Positions 14,305 to 25,100 are shown, counted from the stretch's first letter. The stretch is DNA of 62,432 bases from an uncultured Clostridia bacterium (GCA_947630325.1 CANRHB010000009.1:1-62432), one strand, 5' to 3'. The notes: a model not told the origin generated them from the sequence alone. Numbers and translations are program-made.

Positions 14305-16707
14305 TTACCTCAATTCGGCGTTTAGGTTGTGCTTTAAGTTGCCGACGATCTTATTGAAGAAGCCGTCCACCGCCTCGGGAGAAAGCCCCTTTTCCGCCTT
14401 TTCGTCGGGCTCGAAGGTAAGGCGGAACGCCATGCTCTTCTTCTCCTGCCCGAGCTGTTTGCCGCGGTAAACATCGAACAGTTCCGCCTTTTTCACCGCT
14501 TTGCAGGCGCGGAGAATGCACTCCTGCACCTCGGCGCAGGTCACCCTCTCCTCCACCACCACCGCAAGGTCGCGGCGGACGCTCTCGAACTTGGGCAGAT
14601 TGTGATAAGAAATTTCCTTTGCAAACCGCTTGGAAATCGCCGCATAGTCGAGCTCGCCGAGGTACACTTTTTTCTCCAATGCCAAACCGTTTGCGATTTC
14701 GGGGTGCAATTCGCCCAAAAAGCCCACTTCCTTTTCTCCCATTTTCACGACTGCCGTCACGCCGGGATGAAGGAAGGGTCGCTCCCCTTTCACGAAATTC
14801 AACCTGACATCGAACGCCTCCGCAAGCGCCTCGATTGCTCCTTTGAGGTCGAAGAAGTCCCCCTCTCCCCACAGCCCGAACACGAGGTGTTTGCGCTCCT
14901 CGGGCAGGGTTTTGAGCGGCAATTCTTCACACAGGTACACATTTGCGAGTTCGAACAGCCGCCCCTCATAGTTGCCGCGGCGGACGTTGCGCACCACGTT
15001 TTGAAGCATGGAGGGAATGAGGATGGTCCGCATGACGGACAGATCTTCGCCGATGGGATTGAGAATTTTCACGGCCCTCCGCTCGGGCGCGTTTTCGGGA
15101 AGGCGCAGAAGGTCGAAGTCCTTGGGCGAATAGAAGGAATAGTTGCACGCCTCGAAGAAGCCCTCCTTTTCCAAAGTGCGCTTTGCCTTGCGCTCCTGCT
15201 CCTGCGCGGGCGTCCTGCCGCCGTGCGTCACGGTTGCGTTTTCGAGGAAGGTGGGCGTGATGTGGTCGTAACCGTACATACGGATGACCTCTTCGGCGAG
15301 GTCGGGATAGCCGTCCACATCGTCCCGCCAGAGCGGAACGGTCGCCGAAAACTCCTCTCCCCTCTCGCCGATCTCGAAGAAGAGCCGCTCCAAAATGCCG
15401 TTCACTTCCTCTTTGGGAACGTGGATGCCGAGCACTTTGTCGATGGCGGCATAGGAGGTGCAGATGACCTTTTGCTCCGAAGAGACGCCGAGCACGTCCG
15501 CACCGCGGTCGGTGGGCGCGCCGCAACCGAGTTCCTCCACGAGATGGAGCGCGCGCGCCATGCCGAGTTCGGGGGTATAGAGCGGGTCCACTCCCTTTTC
15601 GAAGCGGGCGGAGGAGTCGCTCCTCTGACCCAAACTCCTCGAAGTTTTCCGCACACTGTCGCGCGCAAAGCTGGCCGCCTCGAAGAAAACTTCATACGTA
15701 TCGTCTTTTATCTCGCTGTTGAGGCCTCCCATGATGCCCGCGAGCGCCACGGGACGCTCTCCGTCGCAGATGAGAAGGTTCTCGGGGTGGAGAGAAAATT
15801 CCTTCTCGTCGAGGGTGACGATCTTCTCCCCCTCCTCGGCACAGCGCACCACGATCTTGTCGCCGCGCAGAAATCTTCTGTCGAACGCGTGCATGGGCTG
15901 GCCGATCTCGAGCAGGACATAGTTGGTGATGTCGACGATGTTGTTGACCGAGCGCAACCCCATGAGAGCGAGACGGCGGCGCATAAGACGCGGGCTCTTG
16001 CCGATCTTCACGTCCTTTACAAAGTGTCCGATGTAGCGCGGGCAGAGTTTGGGTTCTTTGACCTCAACGGAGACATTCACCTCCGTTTTTGCGCAACCGT
16101 ATGCAGTTTCGGGCGTTTTGAGAGGCAGTTTGCAGACGGCGGCGACCTCGCGCGCAAGCCCGAAAATACTCTGGCAGTCGGGGCGGTTCGCAGTTACCGC
16201 GATGTCGAAAATGTAGTCGTCGATGCCGACGATCGGGCGAATGTCCAGACCGAGCGGGGTATCTTTGTCGAGAATGAGAATGCCGTTGACTTCGGCTCCC
16301 TCATAAAAATCATCGTTGATCCCGAGTTCCTCGCCCGAGCAGAACATCCCCTCGGAGACGACCCCGCGGAGTTTGCCCGTCTTGATCTTCTGTACGCCGC
16401 CCTCGTGCTTGACGGTGGCGCCGTCCAGAGCGACGGGAACGATCGCTCCCTCAAACACGTTGGTTGCGGCGGTAACGATCTGCTTTGCGCCCTTCTCGCC
16501 GCAGTCCACCCCGCAGACGGTAAGCCTGTCCGCGTCGGGGTGCTTTTCGCATTTTACGATCTTCCCCGTGTACACCCCCTCCACGTCCTTGCCGAGGTAG
16601 GTGAGTTCCTCCACTTCGAAGCCGCAGGAGAAGAGTTTTTCTTTGAGTTCCTCCGCGGGAAGGGAGACGTTGACGTATTCTTTTAACCAGCTGTAAGGCA
16701 ATAACAT
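14305..16707 (-). CDS. pheT: Phenylalanine-tRNA ligase beta subunit
   Basis: The 800-residue protein has the usual PheT order. First come a tRNA-binding OB domain (GKIVKCEKHPDADRLTVCGVDCG near residue 48), then the B3/B4 editing region (VDITNYVLLEIGQPMHAFD near residue 258). The B5 region (FFEIGERGEEFSATVPLWRDDV..YPDLAEEVIRMYGYD), the catalytic-like core and a C-terminal anticodon-binding ferredoxin fold (PKFESVRRDLAVVVEE) follow. With PheS it forms the alpha2-beta2 enzyme that charges tRNA-Phe. It starts 14 bases after the pheS stop and is controlled with it by the T-box. Confidence 0.97.
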   Translation of the reverse strand: MLLPYSWLKEYVNVSLPAEELKEKLFSCGFEVEELTYLGKDVEGVYTGKIVKCEKHPDADRLTVCGVDCGEKGAKQIVTAATNVFEGAIVPVALDGATVKHEGGVQKIKTGKLRGVVSEGMFCSGEELGINDDFYEGAEVNGILILDKDTPLGLDIRPIVGIDDYIFDIAVTANRPDCQSIFGLAREVAAVCKLPLKTPETAYGCAKTEVNVSVEVKEPKLCPRYIGHFVKDVKIGKSPRLMRRRLALMGLRSVNNIVDITNYVLLEIGQPMHAFDRRFLRGDKIVVRCAEEGEKIVTLDEKEFSLHPENLLICDGERPVALAGIMGGLNSEIKDDTYEVFFEAASFARDSVRKTSRSLGQRSDSSARFEKGVDPLYTPELGMARALHLVEELGCGAPTDRGADVLGVSSEQKVICTSYAAIDKVLGIHVPKEEVNGILERLFFEIGERGEEFSATVPLWRDDVDGYPDLAEEVIRMYGYDHITPTFLENATVTHGGRTPAQEQERKAKRTLEKEGFFEACNYSFYSPKDFDLLRLPENAPERRAVKILNPIGEDLSVMRTILIPSMLQNVVRNVRRGNYEGRLFELANVYLCEELPLKTLPEERKHLVFGLWGEGDFFDLKGAIEALAEAFDVRLNFVKGERPFLHPGVTAVVKMGEKEVGFLGELHPEIANGLALEKKVYLGELDYAAISKRFAKEISYHNLPKFESVRRDLAVVVEERVTCAEVQECILRACKAVKKAELFDVYRGKQLGQEKKSMAFRLTFEPDEKAEKGLSPEAVDGFFNKIVGNLKHNLNAELR

Positions 16708-16720
16708 TGTTTGCTCCTCC

Positions 16721-17737
16721 TCAGTCCTTGAATTGTTCGAGGAAACGGGTGTCGTTTTCCGTTAAAAGTTTGATGTTGTTGATGCCGTATTTTAGCATGG
16801 CGATGCGCTCGATGCCCATGCCGAAGGCAAAGCCCGAATATTCGTCGGGATCGACGCCGCAGTTTTCGAGCACCCGCCTGTTCACCATGCCCGCGCCCAA
16901 AACCTCGATCCAGCCCGTTCCCTTGCACAGAGAACAGCCCTTGCCTCCGCAGGCGGCGCAACTTACGTCCACCTCGACGGAGGGCTCGGTGAAGGGGAAA
17001 TAACTCGGGCGGAGCCGCGTTTTGCTCGTTTCGGAGAACATCTTCTTTGCGAACTCGTCGAGCATCCCTTGAAGGTCGCACAGCGTGATGTGCTTGTCCA
17101 CCACGAGCCCCTCCATCTGGTGGAACATGGGAGAGTGGGTGGCGTCGTCGTCCGAACGGAACACTCTGCCGGGCGAGAGGATCTTGATGGGCGGCTTTTT
17201 CTGCTCCATCACGCGGATCTGCCCCGCGCTCGTCTGCGTGCGCAGGAGAAATTCCTCGGTAAGATAGAAGGTGTCCTGCATGTCCCGCGCGGGGTGGTCG
17301 GCGGGGGTGTTGAGGGCGGTGAAATTGTAGTATTCGCTCTCGATCTCGGGGCCTTCGAACACTTCGAAACCCATGCCCGAGAAGAGGTCGATGAGCCGAT
17401 CCTTCACCCGCGTGACGGGGTGGAGCGCCCCCTGCTTTGTGTGCCGCCCCGGCATGGTGACGTCGATATTCTCGCCCGCCAGCTTCTTTTCAAGTTCCCG
17501 TTGCTTGATCTTTTCCTCGAGCGAGGCGAATTTTTCTTCGAGCGCCTCGCGGAGGGCGTTCACCTTTTTGCCGAACGCGGGACGGGACTCCTGCGCGATC
17601 TCCTTCATCCCCTTGAGGAGGGCGGTCACCTTGCCCGTGCGCCCCAAAAACTTCATCTTGACTTCATAGAGGGCGCGGCTGTCCTCTGCCGCCTCCGCCT
17701 CTTGCGTCGCTTCCTGCAACAAATCAAAATCGTCCAC
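16721..17737 (-). CDS. pheS: Phenylalanine-tRNA ligase alpha subunit
   Basis: The 338-residue class II synthetase subunit has an N-terminal coiled coil. Motif 2 lies around [22 protein letters not shown], and motif 3 in [31 protein letters not shown] insert could bind zinc. I start at a GTG at 17737, 7 bases after GGAGG; the frame extends upstream into the T-box terminator and that part is not coding. It is the first gene of the pheST operon. Confidence 0.96.
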   Translation of the reverse strand: MDDFDLLQEATQEAEAAEDSRALYEVKMKFLGRTGKVTALLKGMKEIAQESRPAFGKKVNALREALEEKFASLEEKIKQRELEKKLAGENIDVTMPGRHTKQGALHPVTRVKDRLIDLFSGMGFEVFEGPEIESEYYNFTALNTPADHPARDMQDTFYLTEEFLLRTQTSAGQIRVMEQKKPPIKILSPGRVFRSDDDATHSPMFHQMEGLVVDKHITLCDLQGMLDEFAKKMFSETSKTRLRPSYFPFTEPSVEVDVSCAACGGKGCSLCKGTGWIEVLGAGMVNRRVLENCGVDPDEYSGFAFGMGIERIAMLKYGINNIKLLTENDTRFLEQFKD

Positions 17738-17764
17738 TGTTTGCCTCCCTTTTTTGAAAAAATA

Positions 17765-18008
17765 AACGCCTGTCAACCTTTTTCGGTTGACAGGGCGTGA
17801 AAATGACGCGGTACCACCTGTCTTTGCGCGCGGGACGCGCGCCTCGTTGTCCCTTGACGCGGGGAACGGCTCTCCTTAAAGTTCGGTTCGGGAGAGCGGC
17901 TTGCGGGGGAATACCGCCGCCCCTTCCTTGAAAGACCTCCCAGCCGCGGGTCCTTCTCTCTGCGAAGAAAGTATTGGGCAAACGTCTCTTCCGCTTCAAA
18001 CGCCTCTG
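17765..18008 (-). promoter_or_regulatory. T-box leader controlling pheST
   Basis: On the minus strand the conserved antiterminator core AGGTGGTACCGCG lies at 17819-17807. It is followed by a terminator with arms GCCTGTCAACC and GGTTGACAGGC and a T run that ends just before the pheS ribosome site. Upstream, GCAGAGAGAAGG and a CTCTCC...GGAGAG stem resemble T-box stem I and stem III elements. A possible Phe specifier UUC lies at 17911-17909, though I could not draw the loop with certainty. Uncharged tRNA-Phe should stabilise the antiterminator and raise pheST transcription. Confidence 0.9.
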
Positions 18009-18013
18009 CCGAT

Positions 18014-18042
18014 ATTATAAGTTACTTTTTTTGCAAAGTCAA
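18014..18042 (-). promoter_or_regulatory. Sigma-A promoter of the T-box-pheST transcript
   Basis: Minus-strand TTGACT (18042-18037) and TATAAT (18019-18014) are 17 bases apart. It begins only 16 bases after the mreB-like stop. Confidence 0.85.
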
Positions 18043-18057
18043 ACGATTTTCGGCAGT

Positions 18058-19044
18058 TTATTCCATTCTGATGCGGCGAAGGAGGGAGGCGTTCCCCACC
18101 GCCCTGCCGCCGCCGAGCACCACGGACATCTGCGGATCGCCCGAGATGTGCGCTTCCATCTGCATTTTTTCAGAAACATAGTCGGCAAGCCCCGCAAGAC
18201 CTGCGACGCCGCCCGAAAGATATACCCCGCTCTTGCCCACCGCCGCGGACACCTCCGCGGGCAGTTTTTTGAGCACGAGTTCGGCATACTCGACGATCTT
18301 ATCCACATAGATGCGAACGGGGAATTCGATGTCCGCCGAGGAGACGGACACGGAGCGCGGTTTGCCCGTCGTGATGTCCCGTCCGTTGATGATGGTGGAC
18401 TGGTTGTCGTCCTCGATGAGGCTCCCCACCGTGTTTTTGAGTTTTTCGCTCGTAAGAGAGCCGATCTTCAAATTGAATTTGTCGGCGATATGGTCGATGA
18501 TGTGGATGTCCATGTTGTTCCCGCCGACGTTCATGGAGATGCCCGCGATGATGCCGTCGAGGGAGAAGGTAGCGATGGAGGTGACCCCCGCGCCGATGTC
18601 GATGGCGAACACGGGATTGCTCTCGCTCAAAGGCACGTCCTGCCCGAGGGCGCTCAAAAAGGGCGTCTCGGCAAAGTTGACGCGGGAGATCCCCGCCGTT
18701 TTCGCAACGCGGTAGATCTTTTCGCGCGATTCCTGCTTGAACCCGCAGGGCACGCAGAAGAGCGCCTCCACCGAGAGCGCGCGGCCCGCGGCCTTCTTCA
18801 AAAAGTGTTCGAGGAGCGCCGCGGCAAGTTTTTCGGAGACGATCTCCCCCTCATACACGGGGAAACAGACGTCCGTCTGGTCGGCGGTCTTTCCCAAAAG
18901 ACGCTTCGCGTCGTTCCCATAGGCGCGGAATTCTCCCGTGTCCTTCTGCACGGTGATGCAGGTCGCTTCGGCAAGCACGATGCCGCTCCCGAGGCGGTAA
19001 ATTTTGGTGACGGACGTTCCGAAATCGATAGCAAGTTTTAGCAT
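18058..19044 (-). CDS. mreB: MreB/Mbl-like actin homologue
   Basis: The 328-residue protein has the actin-fold nucleotide motifs of rod-shape proteins. The phosphate-1 loop IDFGTSVTKIYRLG is at residues 6-19, the phosphate-2 loop is AIDIGAGVTSIATFS near residue 147, and a late GVYLSGGVAGLAGL completes the set. It should form membrane filaments that guide wall synthesis. It differs from standard MreB in many positions, so it may be a paralogue. It overlaps the maf stop by 7 bases, and its ribosome site AAGGAAG lies inside maf. Confidence 0.85.
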   Translation of the reverse strand: MLKLAIDFGTSVTKIYRLGSGIVLAEATCITVQKDTGEFRAYGNDAKRLLGKTADQTDVCFPVYEGEIVSEKLAAALLEHFLKKAAGRALSVEALFCVPCGFKQESREKIYRVAKTAGISRVNFAETPFLSALGQDVPLSESNPVFAIDIGAGVTSIATFSLDGIIAGISMNVGGNNMDIHIIDHIADKFNLKIGSLTSEKLKNTVGSLIEDDNQSTIINGRDITTGKPRSVSVSSADIEFPVRIYVDKIVEYAELVLKKLPAEVSAAVGKSGVYLSGGVAGLAGLADYVSEKMQMEAHISGDPQMSVVLGGGRAVGNASLLRRIRME

Positions 19045-19589
19045 AAATGTACTTCCTTGAAAAACGCTTTCACCGTCTCCACGGGGAGCCCGATGACGTT
19101 GGTATAACTTCCTGTATAATGGGCGGCAAGTCCGCCGTCCTGGATGCCGTATGCGCCCGCCTTATCCATCGGCGAACCGCCCGCAACATACTCTTCGATA
19201 AATTCCTCGCTCAAGGGGAGGAAGGTGACCTTCGTCTCGGCGACCTCTTTCAAAAGGGTCCCCCGCCCGACGAGGCACACCCCCGTGAACACGGAGTGGG
19301 TATTCCCGCTCAAAAGACGGAGCATCCGCTTGGCGTCCTCTTTATCTTTGGGCTTTCCCAAAATCTCCCCTTCAAAGCAGACGACGGTGTCCGCGCCGAG
19401 CACATACGCCCCGGGGTAGCGCGAGGACACCTCCTCCGCCTTTCCCGCGGCAAAGCGCAAAACGGTCTCCCGCGCCGAACTCCCCTCCTGCCTCTCTTCG
19501 AAACGGGAAGGGATAACCCGGAAGGGAACGCCGAGCGCGCTCAGAAGTTCTCTTCTTCGCGGCGAATTGCTCGCCAAGATGAGTTCCAT
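19038..19589 (-). CDS. maf: Maf nucleotide pyrophosphatase
   Basis: The 183-residue enzyme starts MELILASNSPRRRELL, the Maf signature, and continues with GADTVV near residue 67, GKPKDKEDA and SPMDKAGAYGIQDGG. Maf proteins hydrolyse non-canonical or modified nucleoside triphosphates to monophosphates and are linked to septum control. The ATG at 19589 shares its A with the TGA of ppx, and a GTG one codon earlier is an alternative start. It belongs to the ppx-maf-mreB-like operon. Confidence 0.95.
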   Translation of the reverse strand: MELILASNSPRRRELLSALGVPFRVIPSRFEERQEGSSARETVLRFAAGKAEEVSSRYPGAYVLGADTVVCFEGEILGKPKDKEDAKRMLRLLSGNTHSVFTGVCLVGRGTLLKEVAETKVTFLPLSEEFIEEYVAGGSPMDKAGAYGIQDGGLAAHYTGSYTNVIGLPVETVKAFFKEVHLC

Positions 19590-21103
19590 CACAGAATTTC
19601 CAGATTTTTCTTGAAGGTGCGCTTGAACTCGGGGTTGGCCTTTGCCGCCTGCGCGAGTTCGAGCGCCGCGTCGCCCGCAAGCTCCGTTTTCATGATGACC
19701 GAATCGCCCAACACGTCGCAGTTCACCCCCGTCACCATGCCGAGGCCGCTTCTGTCCAAACTCTCGGCGATGCGGAGAAGGACGCCCAATTTGCGCACGA
19801 TGTCCAGATCCTCGTCGGTGACGATGTCCTTATAGCGCGCCCAATCGGCGGGGAGAAGGTCCTCCTTGCGGTGGCACCCCGCCACGAACGCGGCAAGCAC
19901 GATCTCGCGGTGGGTGACGCCGTAAATGGCGGAATTCAAAATCATGTAGCGGCTGTGCTTTTGGTTGTTGTAATAGCGCACGCTCAGCCCGCAGTCGTGC
20001 AAACTCGCCGCCACCTTCAAAACGCGCAGATAGACGCGCGGGAACTTGTGCAACACCCTCAGCTGTTTGAAGAGCTGGATGGCGAGGTGCACCACGTGCT
20101 CGACGTGCTTTTCGTCGCAATGATAGTACTTGACGAGGGTATTGAGGGAGTAGCCGAGCACATCCGAAAGGGGCCGCTCCTCCGTGATGGGCACCGCCTG
20201 GTTGAACATGATGCCCTCGCGGAGCCCGCACCCGCTGATCTGGAAGGATTCGATGTGCAGATAGTCGGTAAACGCCTTGATGATGGCAAGCGCGGCGGGC
20301 ATGATGTCCGCACGGGCGGGAGAGAGCCCGCGGATGCGCTTGCGCTTCTCCACGTCCAAAACGCGCACCATTTCGTAAACGGAGCGGAAATCTTCCACCG
20401 CAAAGGTGTAGTTGTGCACCACGTTGAGCGGATATTTGCGCACCATGCGGTTCATCTTGTAGAGGTTGCGGAAGGAGCCGCCGACGCCAATCATCTGCAC
20501 GTCGGGATCGACTTCGGAGAGCCACTCGATCTTTTTGAACTGCTCGGTGAAGAACTCCTCGATCTTGGCGGTCTGCTCCTCGGGAGAGACCCCCTCCTCC
20601 GCGAAGAGGTCGGTGAGGGTCACCGCGCCGAAGGGCAGGGTGATGTGCTGCAAAATGCAACGGCGGTTGTAGTAGACGATCTTGGAACTGCCCCCGCCGA
20701 TCTCCAGAATGATCCCCTTGGGGACGTCCATGGAGTTGATGACCCCGCGGTAGACGAGGGTCGCCTCCTCCTCTTCGGAGAGAACGGTCATTCTCAGCCC
20801 GCAGGTCGCCTGGATCTCGTCGAGGAAGGAGCGCTGGTTTTTGGCGCGGCGGACCGCCGCAGTCGCCACAGCGATGATGCGCTCTACCCCCGACGCCTCG
20901 CAGAGGCGTTTGAACATTTTTAACGTTTTGATGGTTTCGGCCACGCGTTGCGGCTTCAAAAAGCCGTCCCTGTCCATATCCTGTCCCAAACGGACGCTCT
21001 CTTTGAGCTCGTCCTCGACCATGAAATACCCCTCTTCAAAGAGGTTGACGATGACAAGACGCGCGGAATTGGACCCTAAATCGATGATCCCTATCTTAGA
21101 CAT
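19589..21103 (-). CDS. ppx: Ppx/GppA phosphatase
   Basis: The 504-residue protein has the actin-like motifs IDLGSNSARLVIV (residues 6-18), ATAAVRRAKN and GIILEIGGGSSK near residue 150. An HD-domain-like C-terminal half includes HDCGLSVRYY and a later GCHRKEDL. The family degrades inorganic polyphosphate or pppGpp from the chain end. GAGG lies before the ATG, and the stop overlaps the maf start. Substrate choice between polyphosphate and pppGpp cannot be seen. Confidence 0.93.
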   Translation of the reverse strand: MSKIGIIDLGSNSARLVIVNLFEEGYFMVEDELKESVRLGQDMDRDGFLKPQRVAETIKTLKMFKRLCEASGVERIIAVATAAVRRAKNQRSFLDEIQATCGLRMTVLSEEEEATLVYRGVINSMDVPKGIILEIGGGSSKIVYYNRRCILQHITLPFGAVTLTDLFAEEGVSPEEQTAKIEEFFTEQFKKIEWLSEVDPDVQMIGVGGSFRNLYKMNRMVRKYPLNVVHNYTFAVEDFRSVYEMVRVLDVEKRKRIRGLSPARADIMPAALAIIKAFTDYLHIESFQISGCGLREGIMFNQAVPITEERPLSDVLGYSLNTLVKYYHCDEKHVEHVVHLAIQLFKQLRVLHKFPRVYLRVLKVAASLHDCGLSVRYYNNQKHSRYMILNSAIYGVTHREIVLAAFVAGCHRKEDLLPADWARYKDIVTDEDLDIVRKLGVLLRIAESLDRSGLGMVTGVNCDVLGDSVIMKTELAGDAALELAQAAKANPEFKRTFKKNLEIL

Positions 21104-21244
21104 TTCTCTTTGTCCTCAAACTGAAAAATTTTATCGGACCCTCATGAGAGCAAATACGCAAATTTTTGCCCATAATACTCTATGTGCTATTTTAACACAG
21201 GAAAGGAGGTTTGTCCATACCCTTTTTGAAAATTTTTTCCTTTT

Positions 21245-21634
21245 TTAAGATATTTTTTCTTTTCGCTTCTCTCTTCCCGAAAACGCCGCGGAGAGCGGGA
21301 ACCCCGCAAGGAGGATGAGGAAGAGCCCGAACCCCTTTCTGAGGATCTTTGCGGGCAGAACGAGGGCGCATAAGCCTCCCAGAGCCGAAAAGAGAAGCGC
21401 GGGCACGATGAACTGCCACAGCCCCTCTCTTTGAAGCAAGCCGTTTTTGGCGTGCACCGAGAGGGCGACAAAGGACATGGGGAGAAAGGAGAGAAGGTTG
21501 ACCCCCTGCGCCGCGCCCTGCGGCACGCCGAGAAAGAGGGTAAGAAGGGGGATGAGGAGGGTGCCGCCGCCCATGCCCATGCCGCCGATGAGCCCGCCCG
21601 CGACCCCGCAGAGAAAGAGCAGATAGAAGGACAT
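21245..21634 (-). CDS. TauE/SafE-type exporter, second half-size subunit
   Basis: The 129-residue protein has about four membrane segments and a glycine-rich GGLIGGMGMGGGTLLIPLL loop near residue 15, which is the repeat signature of TauE/SafE anion exporters. The family usually has one chain of about 250 residues with two such halves. Here the other half is the gene just upstream, which ends TAATG over this start. The two small proteins probably form one transporter, perhaps for sulfite or organosulfonates. Confidence 0.82.
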   Translation of the reverse strand: MSFYLLFLCGVAGGLIGGMGMGGGTLLIPLLTLFLGVPQGAAQGVNLLSFLPMSFVALSVHAKNGLLQREGLWQFIVPALLFSALGGLCALVLPAKILRKGFGLFLILLAGFPLSAAFSGREKRKEKIS

Positions 21635-21990
21635 TACAGGAGCATCCTCCACCCCGCGAGGAGCATGAGCGCGCCGAAGAGCAGATCGACCGCCCGCACG
21701 GGAAGAACGCCCAAAAGTTTTGCGCCGACCGCTCCCCCTGCGGCAACGCCGAGCGCGACGGGCACGAGAATAGGAAAGGGCACGAGCCTGCCGAAGAGGT
21801 AGACGAGCCCGCTTACCGCCGACGCGGGCAGGATGACGGCGATCGCCGTGGCGTGCGCCCGCCGCGGAGAGAGCCCGCCCGCCTTGAGAAGGGGAACGGC
21901 GAGCATCCCGCCCCCTCCGCCCAACAGCCCGTTGACCGCCCCGATGAGCGCTCCTCCCGAAAACCGCATCCCGATATTTCCCCTCTTCAT
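21634..21990 (-). CDS. TauE/SafE-type exporter, first half-size subunit
   Basis: This 118-residue protein has the matching half-motif GGALIGAVNGLLGGGGGMLAVPLL and about four membrane segments. I start at the ATG at 21990, preceded by AAAGAGG; a start 13 codons upstream would only add a very charged tail. It overlaps the second half-gene by one base. I see no frameshift joining the two: each has its own start and stop. Confidence 0.78.
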   Translation of the reverse strand: MKRGNIGMRFSGGALIGAVNGLLGGGGGMLAVPLLKAGGLSPRRAHATAIAVILPASAVSGLVYLFGRLVPFPILVPVALGVAAGGAVGAKLLGVLPVRAVDLLFGALMLLAGWRMLL

Positions 21991-22075
21991 CCCTCTTTTC
22001 CTCTCTTTCTCTCCTTTAGATTGCGACATTTCCGAATTTTTTCTCTTTTTTTTCTCCGATTGCCCGCATAATTGC

Positions 22076-22104
22076 TTGCCATGCGCAAAGTTTTAAGTTA
22101 AAAT
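22076..22104 (+). promoter_or_regulatory. Promoter of the large lipoprotein gene
   Basis: TTGCCA (22076-22081) and TAAAAT (22099-22104) are 17 bases apart. Confidence 0.6.
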
Positions 22105-22189
22105 AGAAAAGGTATTTTGCGAAAAATCGATTGCGGGCGCGTGCGCGACTTTTATTGCTCTGCGCCCAAAATAAAACAAAAGGTGTTAT

Positions 22190-25100
22190 ATGGCAAAGAT
22201 CTTTGAAAACAAAAAATGGAAGAAAAAGACGCTGACGGCGCTCTCCGTCGCACTCGCGGCATCCCTTTCGTTCGGGGTGCTTGCCGCATGTGCGACGACG
22301 ACCGAAGAGCCCGAGGAGGAAGGAAAAGTCGCCCCCACCGATACGCAGGTGATCAAGAACGGCAACTTCGAATTCTACTCGGACAAGCTCGTCGATCCCG
22401 ACGACAACGGCAAGCCCCTCGGCAAGTACAACATCATCTCCACGCCCGACAGCTGGTCGTTCACTTCGGGCTCCCCCTCCTCCGACACCAAGTCGGGCGT
22501 CATCGACAGCAAGGACTGGAATTACTTCACCAAGACGGGCGGCTACAGCTTTAAGACCTTTACGAAGGGCGAAGGCGACGACGCCAAGGAAGTGACCACC
22601 TTCCAGACGATCGCCGAGGCATATGCGAATTGGGAGAACGAGAACGTCTCCGCTTACGACCGCCTCAAATTCCTCGACATCTTCTCCGAGGAGATCGAGG
22701 ACCTCGACAGCGCTTCGGACGAGGCGAAGCTGTTTGCAAAGTACAGCTACTCCGTCGACTTCGAGGACGTGGAAAAGTTCAACGAAGAAGTGGCCCTCGG
22801 CTCGAGCGGCAACGTCTTTGAACTGCACGACGGCGCCACCAAGGACGACGAAAACAACACGAGCGTGCTCATGATCCATAACAGCCGCACCGCGGACGAC
22901 GGTGTGCGCGGCACGGCGCAGTACTATACCTCGAGCACCACGATCACGCTCTCCGCGGGCACCGCGGCAGAAGTCTCCGTTTGGGTGCGCACGGACGCGC
23001 TCTACCACTACAAAGACACCGAACTTACCCAGCGCGGCGGCGCCTATATCGGCGTGACCAACACCGTGGGCGGCACCACCCTCGACCAGATGCAGATCTA
23101 CAACATCCACACGGACGGGAAGTGGCAGCAGTACACCCTCTATGTGCGCGCAAGCACCTTTGCGACCAGCACCTTCCGCATCGTGCTCGGCCTCGGGCAG
23201 GGCTCTTCGGACGACAAGTACTTCGCCGTGGACGGCTATGCCTTCTTCGACGATGTGAATTGCAAGATCATCTCCCACACCGATTACGACAAGGCGACCC
23301 GCACGGAGAACGGCGAGGGCGACCTCAAAAACGGCGTGCTCGAATGCACCGTCGATTCCCTCAAAGACGCAAAACTCTTCGACTCCGACAAATACTCCTT
23401 CGACGAATACAAGACCTTTGCGCTCGACCTCTATGCGCCCAACGACGATCCCGCGACCGTTGAAGAATTGCTCCAAGATCCTTCGGTTGCGCTTACCTCC
23501 GAAAAGGCGGGGAGCAACACCTACACCTCCGAGAAGATCGACTCCTCCCTCGGCGAGAGCGACAGCAACGTGACGGGGCTCGTTACCCTCGACGCCATCA
23601 AAAATTCGGACAACAAATATCTCAAGAACGTCTACACCAACGACTTTGAGAACAAGTTCCCCTTCGGCGAGGACGAAAAGGTCGTGATGCTCTTGTCCGC
23701 GAACGGCGCGGCGTACACCGCAAAACTCCAAAAACCGGAGACCGGCAGTGACAACAGCCTCTTCACCCTTGCTCCCGATTCCCGCATCCTCATCTCCTTC
23801 TTTGCCAAGACGAGTAAGATCCAAAGCGGGCTGACGGGCGCGAGCGCGACAATTACCGACGGCGAGAACAAGACGACGATCACCGCCTTCGACACCACCA
23901 CCCTTGCGGCAGTGGACATCGACTCCAAGAGCGACGACGAGAACTTGAAGGACATCTACAAGGGCTGGGCGCAGTGCTTCTTCTTCATCGAAAACGACAC
24001 CGAGACCGAGAAGACGTTCTCTTTGGAACTCTCTTACGGCCCCACCACCATCGTCGGCACCGATAAGTTCGATTACGGCGAAGGCTATGCGGCGTTTACG
24101 GGCTTCGAGATTAAGAAACTTACCAAAACCGAATACGGCTATGCTTCCACGGGCGACCGTGCGAAGAAAGTTTCCTTGACGGGCGAAGTGGCGGAGACCA
24201 AGAAGTTCGACTCCGTGTCCGCGACCGCCGAAGAGGACATCAAGACGGGTCCCGCCCTTCCCGCGAACTTCCGCGGCGTGCTCGGCGGCAGTAACTATGT
24301 GCAGAGCGGCGGCGTCGAGAACGTCAAGCCCGAAAATGTTTATGCGGGTCTCTTGAACTCGGAGTATGCCGAAACTTACTTCACAAGCCCCGAGGCGTGG
24401 AAAACGGCGCTCGACAATGCGGCAGGCACAGTCTCCGATGACGCAACAGGTTGGTGGACGGGGCTCTTCGGAAGTTCCCGCCAGCCCCTTGCGATCGTCA
24501 ACGGCGACGCGGCGGCTTACGGCTACTATGCCGAGACCGAGACGCTCTCCGCCTCCTCTTACCGCAGGATCTCCATGCGCGTGAAGGCTTCGGTCGGCGC
24601 GAAGGCAAACATCTACCTCATCGACACCACCGCGGAGCAGACGGGCTCCCTCCTGCAACCCAACATCCCCTCCTATACCTATTGGTATGACGAGGACGGG
24701 AACATCGTGGACTCCGATCCCACTTCCGAAAACTTCGGCAAGACGGGCAAGGTCCTCTATGAACTGCAACCCAACGGGCTCTACCTCAAAGCGGGAAGCA
24801 ACGACGGCAAGTATTATGCCAACCTCCACAACTATGATGTGGACGCGGACAACAACTATGTGACCAAGGACGGCACCATCGCCTACTTCTTCAACAAGGC
24901 CGACCGCCGTTACTATGCTTACCGCGAAGAGAACGTGCAGACGGGCGAGTACACCTACACCACCCCCGTTACCCCCCTTCCCACCGAGTACTTCCGCTAT
25001 GCCACCCTCGACGTGAGCAAGGTCCCCACGGCGCACATGGAGATCGAAGGCACGGGCGAATGGGTGACCGTGAGTTTCTACCTCCACACGGGGAGCGACG

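Noticed and set aside
14602-16686. A 694-codon plus-strand frame opposite pheT
   Set aside because: pheT is unmistakable on the minus strand; the frame is its shadow.
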